NCBI GenBank assembly: GCA_037974965.1
Contig: JBBPFI010000002.1
Location: 806,001 to 870,000 of the forward strand
DNA from: Dacryopinax spathularia
Taxonomy: Eukaryota; Basidiomycota; Dacrymycetes; Dacrymycetales; Dacrymycetaceae
Direction of reading: 5' to 3'
Length of the DNA: 64,000 nt
Shown here: positions 42,123 through 53,413 of the stretch, piece by piece
How positions within the stretch are numbered: the stretch's first letter is position 1
How the letters are laid out: the number at the start of each line of letters is the position of its first letter
Notes under the pieces: model-generated
Told to the model about the DNA's origin: nothing
What the model saw: only the letters and a program-made list of their open reading frames with translations
The model's database searches: none
Program-made: the position numbers and the translations under genes

Positions 42123-44801
42123 TGTCGTCGTTCTGGACGAAGTTGAAGGAGTCAATTGGGAGTACTTGTACGCTCTGATGGGCAGCTCAGAGGGGGGAAT
42201 TAGCGAGATGCGCGGCGGTCGGAGTCGGGAGGGAGCGTTCAATTCGTGCACACGACCCTTTGTCGCACTGTTAACCGGTCCACCATTTATACATTCCTCG
42301 CCTCGTATCCTTGCTCATCCCCGACAAAGACGTCTCGTTGTTATCTACAATGCATGCTGTGACGAGAAGCCCAACCAAGAAAGGCAAGTACAAATTTTGT
42401 GTGGAGCTTCTAGCCTGGACAGCTGGAGCCAGTGAGGAGCGCCCATTCGCGCTGCTATCGATAACGAAAACCTGTGGGCGCCTAGCGCGGACAGACCCTT
42501 ATGCAGCCACACGGTTGCATCATTGCGGTTTGACCCCTACCAGCCAATCAGCTGCTGTATCACCTGTGGCGTAAGCGCTCCTCCTGCCAAGTACCTAGAT
42601 TGGCCGGGGAAGAGAGATAGAAGCACAACGAGAGGTCTCGATGCTGATGAACTGACGAAATTGCTTCCCCGCAATGGTAGTAAAAGTCTGACATTTGATC
42701 AACTTGAGCTCTACCAATAACAGCACGAGACGACCGAGGACGTTCTTATCATCGGCCTGAAACTAGTATGAGGTACTATCTGTGGCATACAGTAACTTCA
42801 AATTGACGTTAGCCCAGTACGACGCAGATACTTGTCTGCGAGCGGCGTTTCGGGGTTCTCGAGCTCCGACTACCAAGAATGATATGCTGCCCATTGTGGA
42901 GATGCATCCATTGATAACAAGGCTCGGATTCGACCGAGTATAATGACCGACAGTTGTCCTTATGTACCGTGCAGCTTGCTGTAGGGTCAGTGACAGTCGC
43001 ATCATCTACGATTTTGCGGAGGCACAGACCCCTCGACGTTTTTCTTGTGCTTGCCAAGCAGTGCGTTCTGCATCGTCGGGGATGTTCTTCCTGCCCCCAG
43101 CGAATTAGCGTTAAATATCGCACAAGTTTGGGAGGAAACTTCGCGCCTACATCTTCACAGTACATAAGCAACGGAAATGATAATTCCCGTTTCCTTTTCG
43201 CGAGTATGGCGGGGATAACCTGTCACGGGCCGAAGAGAACGATCCTGCAATGCGAACGAACCATGCTTCCTGCTCAAGCATACCGTGGTGTTAGAGGATC
43301 TGGGTTAGTCTGAGAAACAGCAAGGGGTTGTTTCCAGCCATCCCACGCTCCTCAACGGCAAGCTGTGCAGAGAGCAAAGTAGGATGGCATGCCATGATCA
43401 GGTCAGAGATAGCGGGAAGCTGGAGCAAGATGAAGGTGTCGTCCAGACGAATGGTGCTCTCAAGTTGGACGGAAGGCGATGGCCCAGATGCATTGTGTAA
43501 CGGTTGTGGTATAGCTTGCTGCGGAACCAGGAGTATACGACATGGCTCGCTGGAGATTATGTGCGGTACGACAGGGGGCCTTTCCCTCGTTTATAGCCAT
43601 TGGTGTAGGAAGGAAAAGTGGCGAAGCGCAGGAGAGGGTTGGGGAAGATAATGGGCGTAGGAGGTCAAGCCGTACCGGCTCTTGAAGGTAGGAAAGACGC
43701 GACTTTATATGAGTTCGAGGACCATGCCATGCGGATGAGACGAGACCATTCCCTCTGTTGCCTGCCTTCTTGTGAAGCCGCCTAACCTTCCGCCTAGGAT
43801 GTTGGGGACAAAGGGGAACGTGTTGGTTTGCGGCGTTTAGCGGGGATTGGGATCAGAAATGACAGCGCCAAATGAGCAGCGAGGTCGTCATCGTTTGAAT
43901 GAGGGCTAGAACGCGAAGTCCTCTTTTCTCGCTGAGCCGTGTGCGCGTTGCGTCGACCGACGCTGCATCGAACAGCACGGGCTAGACAGCTTGGGCTGAG
44001 ACAAGGACTTCAGTGCGGTCTTGTCGCCAACAGGCACCGGAGCAAGAGCATTTGGAGCCTTGGAATGTCAAGTGTGCCTTGTATCCAGGGCCAAGAGCGC
44101 TGACAGAAACCTTGGCGCCAGACAAAATACAGCTTTTGACAGCCGCCTCCTCGGGCTGGCGAGACGTTGATGTTGGTAGAGTGAATCAAAGGTCGCAGGA
44201 TGGTCGGTTTGCTCCCGCAAAAGCATCTCGCAAGAGCATTCTCCCGTCATTTGAAGAACCCTACCCAGCGTGACGCCATAAGTTACATAGAATTCGGTGC
44301 ATTTATCAGCTTGCTTCGGAACCTCCGTCCACCTGTTCAACCCTCTACAATGGACACGTCACCTCACTCAATACAAGCTGACCCTTTTCATATCGGAACT
44401 GTCCTCGAGCTCCGACCGCAAACTCGGTCAATTCAAGTGCTTGACCGACCGAATCCAGCTCACGTGTCCTTAACGCGTTATGCAGTCCGCTCCGCCCAGC
44501 CTAAGCGCCAAACCGTCCTTCTTTGGCATCATGGTTCTGACTGAATGGGGACAAAGAGTGCTTCTTCGCTCTGTACTGTATTCGGTGACCGCCGGCCCAA
44601 TCCGGTCCGGCGACTTGCTGGCAGGGTTATTCCCCACGGGGTGCGCCCCCGCTGCCCCGCACTCGTGTTTACTCCCCCGCAACTACTCCTTCGACTGCGT
44701 GCGGCCTGTTCCTGACCGCGACAGTCAAAGAACCACGGTCGCGTCGCCTCTGCCTTCTCCTTATCTCAACTTGCTCGCCGTTTGAGTTTTGCTGCACGAC
44801 C
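42123..44801. other. Large shared intergenic region of two divergent permeases
   Basis: About 2.7 kb between the NCS1 gene (leftward) and the Dal5-like gene (rightward). No open frame here resembles a known protein or has coherent splice sites. GATA-type (HGATAR) sites occur at about the number expected by chance. I see no repeat or transposon end. Confidence 0.5.
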
Positions 44802-46910
44802 ATGGCTGAGCAACCGTCTGCCAACCACTCTGTAGTGGACGAGAAGGAAGCCGCGGCGCACCACGAACACGCCGCGCATCATGCGCATATCGACGCGGAA
44901 AAGCTCAAGCATGCCGATCTTGCAGCCCAAATTCTGGGTGACAAGGAGGTTATCGTCACGCCTGAAGACGTAAGCGCGCTTCCAAGCCTCGTCACCCTTC
45001 TAGAACTGACGGAATGTTTTGCAGAACAAGCGCATCCTGTTCAAGACGGACTGCGTCATCCTAGTTATTCTCGTCTGGGTGTACTTCCTGCAGATTCTGG
45101 ACAAGTCCGTCCTAGGCTACTCGGCCGTTTTCGGCCTGCAAACCGATACCGTAAGTCGCGTTCTTCTCCCGTCCTGAAAGCTGTTTTGCTGACTCCCCGC
45201 TGCAGCACCTAGTCGGTTCGCAATACTCCCTCATCGGCTCCGTCGGCTACTTCGGGCAAATCGGCATCCTCCCAGTGATGACCTACATCCTCGTCCGCGT
45301 CCGGCCTCGTATCCTGATGCCTCTGCTCGTCTTCTGCTGGGGCGCGAGCCTTACTGGCATGGCTGGCGCACATGATTATGGCGGATTGATCGCGACTCGG
45401 TTCTTGCTTGGCTTGTTCGAGGCTGGGTGTTTGCCGTTGTTTACGCTTATTACGATGAGCTGGTATCGGAGGGCGGAGCAGCCTATGCGGGTTGCGGCGT
45501 TCTACGGGACCAACGGGGCTTCGTAGGTCTCTTCCTCTGACCTTCCATGGGCAGCTCATTGAACGTTTGTAGGACGATCATCGGCTCTGCGCTCGCCTTC
45601 GGCCTGGGCCACATCAAAAGCCCCGTCCTTCACTCCTACCAAATCATATTCCTCTTCTTCGGCCTCCTCACCGTCGTCAGTGCCTTCCCAATCCTCTGGA
45701 AACTCGACAACAGCATCGGCGAAGCGCGTTTCCTATCCGAAGAAGACAGGCTGAAGGGGATCGAGCGCCTGCGCGCGAATAACCAGGGAACGGGCACGAC
45801 GGAGTTTAAGTGGCGCCAGGCTGTTGAGTGCTTGTTGGAGCCGAAGATGTATCTGTTCTTCTGCATGACGTTCTTGTTGAATGTCGCTGCGGCTGTTACG
45901 AATACTTTCGGTATGATGCACTTCTCCTTCGGCTTTTGGAGGTTGAGCTGACGATGAATGCCGCGTGCAGGCCCGCTGATCATCAATGGCCTTGGGTACG
46001 ATCCCTACATCTCCTCCCTGCTCAACATGCCGTTCGGCGCCGTCCAGCTCATAACGATCTTCTTCTCCGCTTGGGCGGCGTACAACTTCAAGTACAAGGG
46101 GTACATCCTGATCGGTATCTGTCTGCCCGTCATCGCAGGTTGCGGTATGCTCTGTACGTCAGTTTCTCCTCTCCTTGGCCAACCGGCTGATTCGCCGTAA
46201 CAGACGGCCTGGGTCGCACTGCGAATCTGAACGGCGTCCTGCTGTTCGCATACTATCTCCTTGGGTTCGTGTTCGGCGGCAACCCACTCATCTTGGCTTG
46301 GATGATGGCCAACGTCGCTGGTCATACCAAGAAATCGACAATGATGATCTGCTGTAAGCCCCTACCTTTCCACCATGCCTTAGAGTGCTTAAGATGCAAT
46401 TCAGACCAGATCGCGTCTTCCGTCGGGAATGTTGTCGGCCCGCTGATGTTCAACAGCGCTGACAAGCCGTACTACAAGAACGGCCTGAAGGGGACAATGT
46501 CATGCTTCTGTATCCTCCTCGGGATCTACGTGTACGTTCCTTCTCTTTCTCTCCTTCTGCCCCTTCTGCCCCTTCTTCCGCTTCTGCTTTTCCTGCTCTC
46601 GGCCCGATCGCTGATCGGCTCCTCCCGCAGACTGCAGATCCTCAACCTCATGTACCTCAACAAGCAAAAAGAGAAACAACGCATCGCTAATGGCAAGCCT
46701 GGAAAACTGAGAGATCTGAGTATGATGAAGCATTTTGAGCAGGCGAATGATCAGACGCTTGCGGGTGAGGAGGCGGGGACGACTCATGCGCATTTGGGCG
46801 ATATCGCGTTCTTGGATTTGACTGACAGTAAGCTATTTTCTCCATCGTCCCGTGAAGGGTTGCTGATAATTGGTTCAGAGGAGAACGACGAGTTCGTGTA
46901 CGTCTTGTAA
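44802..46910 (+). CDS. Dal5-like anion:cation symporter (MFS, allantoate permease family)
   Basis: Nine exons (44802-44969, 45025-45150, 45206-45522, 45573-45910, 45971-46153, 46204-46353, 46405-46531, 46631-46827, 46879-46910) give 545 residues. Landmarks: VLVWVYFLQILDKSVLGYS-like first helix (VILVILVWVYFLQILDKSVL), LVFCWGASLTGMAGAHDYGG, ATRFLLGLFEAGCLPLFTLI with MSWYRRAEQPMRVAAFYG, ASSVGNVVGPLMF, and NLMYLNKQKEKQR. This is the pattern of the ACS family that in yeast and other fungi carries allantoate, ureidosuccinate, nicotinate or similar organic anions. The N-terminus is His/Ala/Glu-rich (AAHHEHAAHHAHIDAEKL), an odd histidine-rich tract of unknown role. The last exon is very short (ENDEFVYVL). 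Confidence 0.92.
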
Positions 46911-47299
46911 GGAGAATCGAGCGGTCAGATTGTGCCTTGTGCCTAGTACCGATAGCAGGAATCAGTGGGCGGAATAGCTATAAATGTAACTTATGACCAT
47001 GATCATTGGAACCGAGGAATAACGCCTCCAAAACCCCCATATCGACGCGTCTCTTACCCGAAAAGGCTATGGGCGCCAAGTGACGCGCGCGCATCATACG
47101 CCTCCGCGTGTGCGCAGACCCTGTTCCCAGCCTTCTCCCAATCCTCGCAGTCGTACGCAGTTGAGGCTGCACAGTTACACCATCAGTCCATTGTATATCG
47201 TCTGATATCGACCTATCTGTATCTTATATCTACTGTCTTGAGCTGCTGTTGTACGAGGATCATCTGCGTCGGCAGTTGAGGTCGGATACTCGACCGACG
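46911..47299. other. Intergenic region
   Basis: About 390 bp between two rightward genes; promoter of the TMEM184-like gene. No further feature recognised. Confidence 0.4.
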
Positions 47300-49899
47300 A
47301 TGTGGCCCACCTGGGGCGGCTCTGGCTCCTCCCTCGACCCGATCCTTCTCATCCTATGCGGTCTCTCAACGCTCCTAGCGACAGCCGTAGGAGCGGCGAG
47401 TATCTACTACCAGCTGAAGAACTACCGCAAGCCGCACTTACAACGGTGAGCCTGCCGTGTCCCTCAATGTGAGATGAGCAGGAACTGACGCGATGGGATG
47501 GATAGGCAGGTGATAAGGATCATGATTATGGTGCCCCTATATGCCATCTCCAGTCTCATCTCGCTCTTCTCGCTCGAAGCGGCCTTCTTCATCGATGCGA
47601 TTAGGGATATATATGAGGTGCGCTCCTTCCCCTGTCGCTGTATTACAAGTGACTGATATAGACGTATGAAGGCATATGTCATCTACTGTTTCTTCCACCT
47701 GCTATTGGCATATCTGGGCGGCGATCGTGCGCTGTTGATTATGCTGCATGGGAGACCACCGAAGGAGTATCTTCCACCGGTGAATATCTTCAAGCGCGAA
47801 TGCGACGTCAGCGATCCGTTCGTGTTCTTGGGTTTGAGGAGAGGCATCTTCCGTGCGTCACCTATCACCCCCTTCTCATGAATTGTCGCTGATAGTGCGG
47901 CAGAGTATGTGCAAGTCAAGCCGATACTTGCTATCGCCACTATGATCCTTAAGGCTACGAACAAGTACCACGAAGGCACATTCAAGCCTAACGATGGATA
48001 TCTGTATATCTCCGTGATATACAACACCTCCATCTGCGTCAGCTTGTACTGTCTGGCCATGTTCTGGAAGGTCGTCTACGACGATATCCAGCCATTTCGG
48101 TGCGTAAAGCCGGCAATGATCCTCAAGCCGTATGCTGACCGCGATGTAGTCCCGTCCCGAAGTTCCTCTGCGTCAAAGGAATCCTCTTCTTCTCCTTCTG
48201 GCAATCCATCTTCATCTCCATCCTCGCTGCCTCCGGAGCAATCTCCCACCTCGGCCCCTACACAGACGAAGAACACATCTCCCGCGGGATAAACGACATG
48301 CTGATCTGCTTCGAGATGCCCTTCTTCGCCTTCGCCCACTGGTACGCGTTCAACTACCACGACTATATCGATTCCTCCGTCCGGCTCGCAGCGAGGATGC
48401 CGTTCATGTATGCGTTCAGGGACGCGTTTGGCGTTAAGGACGTGGTGGAGGATGCGAAGGCTACTATGGAGGGCGGGGTGAGCTACCGGTACTACGAGCC
48501 GGCAGAAGGGGGGCTGCATCAAGGTTCCGGGCGGGAGAGGAGGATTCGGGCAGGGTTGCGATATGCCCAAGGGGGGAAGAAGAAGTACTGGCTTCCTCTC
48601 CCCCGAAACGAGGGTACGATCACCACCGGCCCGATCAACGCGATCAACAAACGCTGGGAAGAGCGCGAACACGAGGCCGAGGCCTATGCCCCGTTAATGG
48701 CAGAACAAGAAGCCCGCGTAGTGCACGGGGAGAACGGCGAGCTCGTACTCGAAGACGAGCTCTACGCAGAGGACGAATTTGACAGGACCTCACTGGACTT
48801 CGACCTCCCTTCTCGGCCAGAAGAACAGGATCAGGAGCTTTTGTACGCCAAGTCCCGTTTACTGGAGTTTGGGGACGGGAACTATCCGGTGATTGACTGC
48901 TCGGACGAGGCGGCGAAGCGGTGGATGAGGGAGGTGGAGGAGGGGATTGTTAGTGGGCGGATGAGCGCCGTCGGGAGGGGGATTCACGAGAGAGTGAGGC
49001 TGCTGAGCGAGCCTGGTGCTGGGGTTGCAGCGGGCGTACCGGGGTACGGCACTGTCCCGCCCGGTACCAATGGTCCACCAGGCCACGGCCACGAAGGCGG
49101 CGGAGGACCAGGAACACTGGAGCGAAGCCAGTCGACCGATGGCCAGCCAGGCAAGAAGGGCAAGGGCAAACAAGCAGAAGAACGAACGAGCATATACGGC
49201 GCCTGGGCCGAGTCTGCCCCTCCCATTATCCACGCCCCTCAACCTATCCCGCCTATCCCGCCACGCGACCCTACCGACCAGTCTCGCTCCCAGTCCCGAT
49301 CTACGAACCGCTCGCAGGAGCCTACCGGGCGGGCGGTGGTCGATCTCGCACCTCCTCCGCCAGACTTGGAGATAGACGGCGTCCGCCTTCACTTGGCTCG
49401 CAAGAAACCCTCTAATACCCGGACGGGGAGCACGACCAACCTGAACCTGAACCTCTCACCACCGCAAGTAGAGCCCGTGCGCCGTTCCCCCGCTCCAAGC
49501 AGGTCAAGTAGCAGCCGCCAAGCGAGTCGCGCGCATACACCAGCACTCTCGCCCGCTCCCCCGCAGGGAGGAAAACCGTTGCCGCCTGATGCGGTCGACC
49601 TCCTTATAGAAGACCCCCATTCTCCGGACGCCCCACCAGCTATCAGGCAGCACTCCGAAGCGCGCGCGATCTATAGGCGGGGCGTACCCGGCGAGGAGGG
49701 CAAAGAGGTCTTAGTGGAGCAGCGGGAGGGAGGGGAAGTGAAGGTCGAGGTTGGGCGGCTTGATGATGATTCCGCTGAAGAAGGGGGGAGGGGGGGGAGG
49801 ATCAGGGCTGAGGTCGTGCCGAATGAGCCGCCGAGGGGCCAGGTGAGCGTTTTGGTGGAGAGGTACGACGTGGGTGAGCTGGATAACCCTTGGGCTTGA
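47300..49899 (+). CDS. TMEM184/organic-solute-transporter-alpha family membrane protein
   Basis: Five exons (47300-47445, 47506-47617, 47672-47852, 47904-48099, 48150-49899) give 794 residues. PF03619-type family with seven membrane spans. Landmarks: LQRQVIRIMIMVPLYAISS, RDIYEAYVIYCFFHLLLAYL then GGDRALLIML, QYVQVKPILAIATMILKA, PVPKFLCVKGILFFSFWQSI, MLICFEMPFFAFAHWYAFNY. The acceptor at GTATGAAG (47671) was chosen because it restores RDIYEAYVIY. Beyond the membrane part (about residue 280) a cytosolic tail of some 500 residues follows, first with conserved-looking YWLPLPRNEGTITTGPINAI, then long Pro/Ser/Gly-rich disorder and an acidic end. Many family members are shorter. Function in fungi is not well defined. 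Confidence 0.9.
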
Positions 49900-50153
49900 G
49901 CCCGCTCGGCATGTTGTCGTGCCCGCTACAGTTGTCTACGTCATATACCCCTGGAGAAGTTGTGGCGGTTCTGGTTTTGGGTTTTCGGCTTTTGGTTTGT
50001 GCTTTGCGTTTTGGGGCAAGGGTAGATGTAGCTATAATTTATGTGTTTTTCTTAACGGTCAACTCAGGTTCTTCACTTTGTTCTAGGCGGTACATCTTTC
50101 TACTCTTCCTCTCTCCACTCCACAATTTGCTTGAGTGGGCGCTCGAGAGCCGC
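49900..50153. other. Short convergent intergenic region
   Basis: About 250 bp holding the 3' ends of two convergent genes. Nothing else seen. Confidence 0.35.
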
Positions 50154-50940
50154 TCAGACATGCGCCAGAACAGCGTCGATCCCCGTCTCCTCCAGACTTC
50201 CGGGCTTCGTATCGACCTACCGTGCCCAGTCAATATTGCTCGCGGCATAGAAAAATAGATCGACTCACCCCAATATACTTGACCTTCAAATCATCCAAAA
50301 CCAACGCATACCTCTTCGTCCGCCTCCCCATCCCCCTCTCCGTCAAGTCCAAGTCCAACCCCAACTGCGCACTCCACTTGGCGTCCGGGTCGGACAGCAT
50401 CAGGATCTCGTCTTTGATGCCTTGGGAGCGGCCCCAGCCGGACATTACGAATTGGTCGTTGGCTGCTAGGAATGCTATTACGTCTACTCCGCGGGATTTG
50501 AGCTCGCGGGAGCGGGCGACGTAGGGGGGGAGGTGGTTGGCGTGGCAGGTTGGCTGGGGTGGGCCGGTCAGTTTATGGCATCTTGCGAGAATAGGCAAAG
50601 CAGGAGGAAGGCGTCGGAAAGGGGGAGTGGCTAAAGCAGCGAGCGCAGGGGAAAGGAAGGCGAAGGGGGAATGCAAGTAGGGGGAGATGATGGTGGTGGA
50701 ACGGGTGTACGCACCGTGAACGCCCCAGGCACAGCGACCAGCACGACTTTCTTCCCTTTCCAAGCCTCCGTGCTCAGCTTATTGGGCACCCCGCACGCGA
50801 GGCCGTTCTCGAGCTCGGGCGTCCAGGGGATATAGGAGAACGTCCCTTCGGGGATCGTGTCGCCTACTTTGATTGTGGCCTGTCGCCCGTCTCAGTTAGC
50901 TCTCAGCTCTGGGCTCTCGTGAGGGGAGGAGGGGTACCAT
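50154..50940 (-). CDS. Prx5-type peroxiredoxin (Ahp1/PMP20-like)
   Basis: Four minus-strand exons (50940-50938, 50879-50715, 50553-50269, 50216-50154) give 171 residues; the first exon is only the ATG. Thiol peroxidase of the Prx5/redoxin family that reduces H2O2 and organic peroxides. Landmarks: KVGDTIPEGTFSYIPWTPEL, the active site VPGAFTPTCHANHLPPYV with peroxidatic Cys about residue 59, GVDVIAFLAANDQFVMSGWG, ILMLSDPDAKWSAQLGLDLD, and the C-terminus VDTKPGSLEETGIDAVLAHV. Cys30 (ENGLACGV) sits where yeast Ahp1 has its resolving Cys31, so an atypical two-Cys cycle is plausible. The C-terminus LAHV is not a standard SKL-type peroxisomal signal, so cytosolic location is likelier. Confidence 0.93.
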
Positions 50941-51453
50941 TCTGGTTGCTTGTGAGTACGGGCGGAGAGTACGAGATAGAGCGGTCAGACGATGAACTGT
51001 CGTTCTGGTGGTGGAAGTGAGGAGAGAGGCCATGACCATCCTTTCCGCAGTTTATATGCTCTCCACCCTCTCACCTCCCACCCTCCAATCCCCAAAGCAC
51101 ACCATCCACTCACCCACTCATTCCATCGGCAACAGTCGCCATCCCGCCCACACTCCCAACCCATCGCCGACCCCGAACCTCCGATAAGGGCCCACCCCAA
51201 TAACGCTGAGGTAAGCGTCACATGCTCGTGTGAAGTGGGCCGAGGCCGCGGAGATGTTGGAGGCTGTGCAGCGGAGGAATTTAGCGCGTCGCGTCTTCGT
51301 CCTGTTGGGCGCGTTGGGTGGGAAGTTGGACGCACGGGCGCGTTGATCGTCACCTGGTGCATACTCAAGTCATCCTCCTCCAACTCGTCTTGTGCAACGT
51401 CATACCTGCTTCATCTTGCACTCTAGTCATCCCAATCTCCTCGCATCAAGAAA
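50941..51453. other. Divergent promoter region
   Basis: About 510 bp between the peroxiredoxin and the myosin light chain genes. Both genes start with an exon carrying only ATG followed by an intron. No other feature recognised. Confidence 0.4.
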
Positions 51454-52608
51454 ATGGTACGTCCGCCTAGTCACCCACCCAGCAATCTAGGCTGACCATC
51501 GGCCGACGACACCACAGTCCGCAAACGCACAACAAGAAGCCGAGTACCGCGAGGCGTTCGCCCTGTTCGATAAGCGCGGGACTGGATCTATTCCCAGGGA
51601 GAAATTGGGCGAGCTTCTGAGGGCTCTTGGGCAAAATCCCACGCAGGCGGAGGTTGAGAGGCTTCAGGCGGAGGCGCCGAGGGAAGGTGCGTTTTTTGGT
51701 CGTGTTTTGGCTAGTGCGGCTGTGGGCGGGTCGAGGTTGGGTGGATGGAGGGCTGGGATGAGCGAGATTGGAGAGACGGGCTGGATGGATGCTCAGCTGA
51801 GCCTAGTTTGGAAGTGCCGATTGGCGGCGACCGAGTTGGGGGTTCATCGGACTGCTTGGAGGCGTCGCGGAGTTGAGTGCAGAAGCTGACGATTATTCAG
51901 TGGACTACAAGACATTCCTCCAAGTCCTCATGCGACCCGATGGCTGGAAGCCAGCAGGCACAGCAGGTACGTCCTCCCCCTTCCCCACCTCCCTCTCTTT
52001 CCTACATTTCCCTTCCCTTCACCTCTTCCATCTTCTGCATCTCTCCGTACCCTGCCCGTCCGTCCCTTCTGCCCGCTTTCGCTCTCGCCTCTTCCGTTCC
52101 CGATCCTCTTTACCTTAGCCACTTTCCCCAATTTCTCCGTTCGGCATCCGCTCGCTAACGCTCCCTCCCTCGCAGACGAATTCATCCGCGGCTTCCAAGT
52201 ATTCGACAAAGAAGGGAACGGCTTCATCGGCGCTGGCGAGCTGCGATACGTCCTTACCCAGCTGGGGGAGAAGATGTCGGACGAGGAGGTTGACGAGCTT
52301 ATGAAGGGCGTGCCGGTGGGGGCGTAAGTAACATCTCTCGCCTCACCTCGTTTTCCCTTCCTGCTCTTGGCCTTCCGCCCCGTGCTCTTCCGCTCCGTAC
52401 TTTCTCCGCCGCGTCCCGTGCAGCTGTTTCTGGCTCCGCACGCCTGCCTGGATGAAAATGCTTTCTTCTGGCCGAGTCTGCTTTTGCCCGAGTGCCTGTC
52501 TTTTCCGCACTATTCTTGCATTGAGGTGTCGAACGAGACTGATCCTTTTGATGTAGTGATGGCAACATCAACTACGAAAGCTTTACGAAGATGATCCTGA
52601 GCCAGTAG
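51454..52608 (+). CDS. cdc4: Myosin essential light chain Cdc4-like (EF-hand protein)
   Basis: Five exons (51454-51456, 51518-51686, 51901-51966, 52176-52323, 52557-52608) give 145 residues, close to the 141 of fission yeast Cdc4. This light chain binds IQ motifs of type II and type V myosins and is needed for the cytokinetic ring. Landmarks: EYREAFALFDKRGTGSIPRE, LLRALGQNPTQAEVERL, VDYKTFLQVLMRPDGWKPAG, DEFIRGFQVFDKEGNGFIGA, GELRYVLTQLGEKMSDEEVD, DGNINYESFTKMILSQ. GQNPT, VLxRPxG and GFQVFDK are diagnostic against calmodulin. EF-hand loops look mostly unable to bind calcium, as is usual in the family. The first exon contains only the start codon; three introns exceed 200 nt. Confidence 0.93.
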
Positions 52609-53413
52609 TCCCCCCACTCTCGGTGACGGCGCCAGTCTGCAGAGGAGGTGGGCGCGGTGCGGAGATGGATACACGGATGTGGATGTGGATATGAACGTTT
52701 ATGTTCGACATGGATTATGACAATCTCTCGCCTTTTTCTTTACTCTCCGGTGTCCGCAGGGGTGTGGACGAGTGTCAGTGTATGCGGTCACGTGCTTCCC
52801 TCAAACTCTTTTCTCTCCGTCCCTACCCCACCAACGAAACCAAGCGAAACCTCAGGAGAACCCCGGCCGACACATATGCACCATTCTCACAGTGAGGGGA
52901 ATGGACTGTTCGTGCACTTGGCCTGACACTCTGACCTGCACATTTGCAATTGCTCATTGTCTTCGGAGGAATGTTGCACTGGACAGTCCGGTCCGTCGTC
53001 CACCCTCCAGGTTCTCTCTTGCTCTCAGCAGGTACACGAGACCCAGTACATACACCACACAAACGGTTCAGCGGTATTTACTTCGGGGCTCAAGACTTTG
53101 GACAATCTGCCGAAAAACCTAAGGACGGACATGCGCTCTCTAAAAAAGTGGCAAAGCCGCAAAGTGTTCTTTGACGCACACAAATGTGGCAAACCACTTG
53201 CCTCTTACCTCCTCGCTTCGAGTCGTCCTGTAAAACACCCCACGCACTCCTCCAAGGTAGCCACATATCTTCCACTAGTACTTCAGACCACACCGCTGGA
53301 GGCTAGTGGCAGGAAATTTGCAGATAGAAATCGCATTTAATCCCCTCGCTTTCTCTCGAAATGTAGTATCCTCCTCCTTTGCCTGAGTTCCCTCCCCGAA
53401 TCCCAGCTCTACT
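52609..53413. other. Intergenic region; start of a tandemly duplicated block
   Basis: About 800 bp without a gene. The last 200 bp (from about 53200) resemble the sequence just before the second NADAR-like gene (about 56590-56740), for example CTCGCTTCG, GTAGCCACATA and the GGCAGGAAATTTGCAGAT / GGTAGGAAGATTTGTAGAT pair, so the 5' flank belongs to the duplication. Confidence 0.5.

Noticed and set aside
42809-43651. Open frames of about 110-120 codons in the permease intergenic region
   Set aside because: Cys/Arg-rich random-looking translations without splice support.
42123-44801. GATA-type nitrogen-regulator sites between the two permease genes
   Set aside because: I count roughly eight to ten HGATAR sites, about what chance gives for 2.7 kb on two strands.
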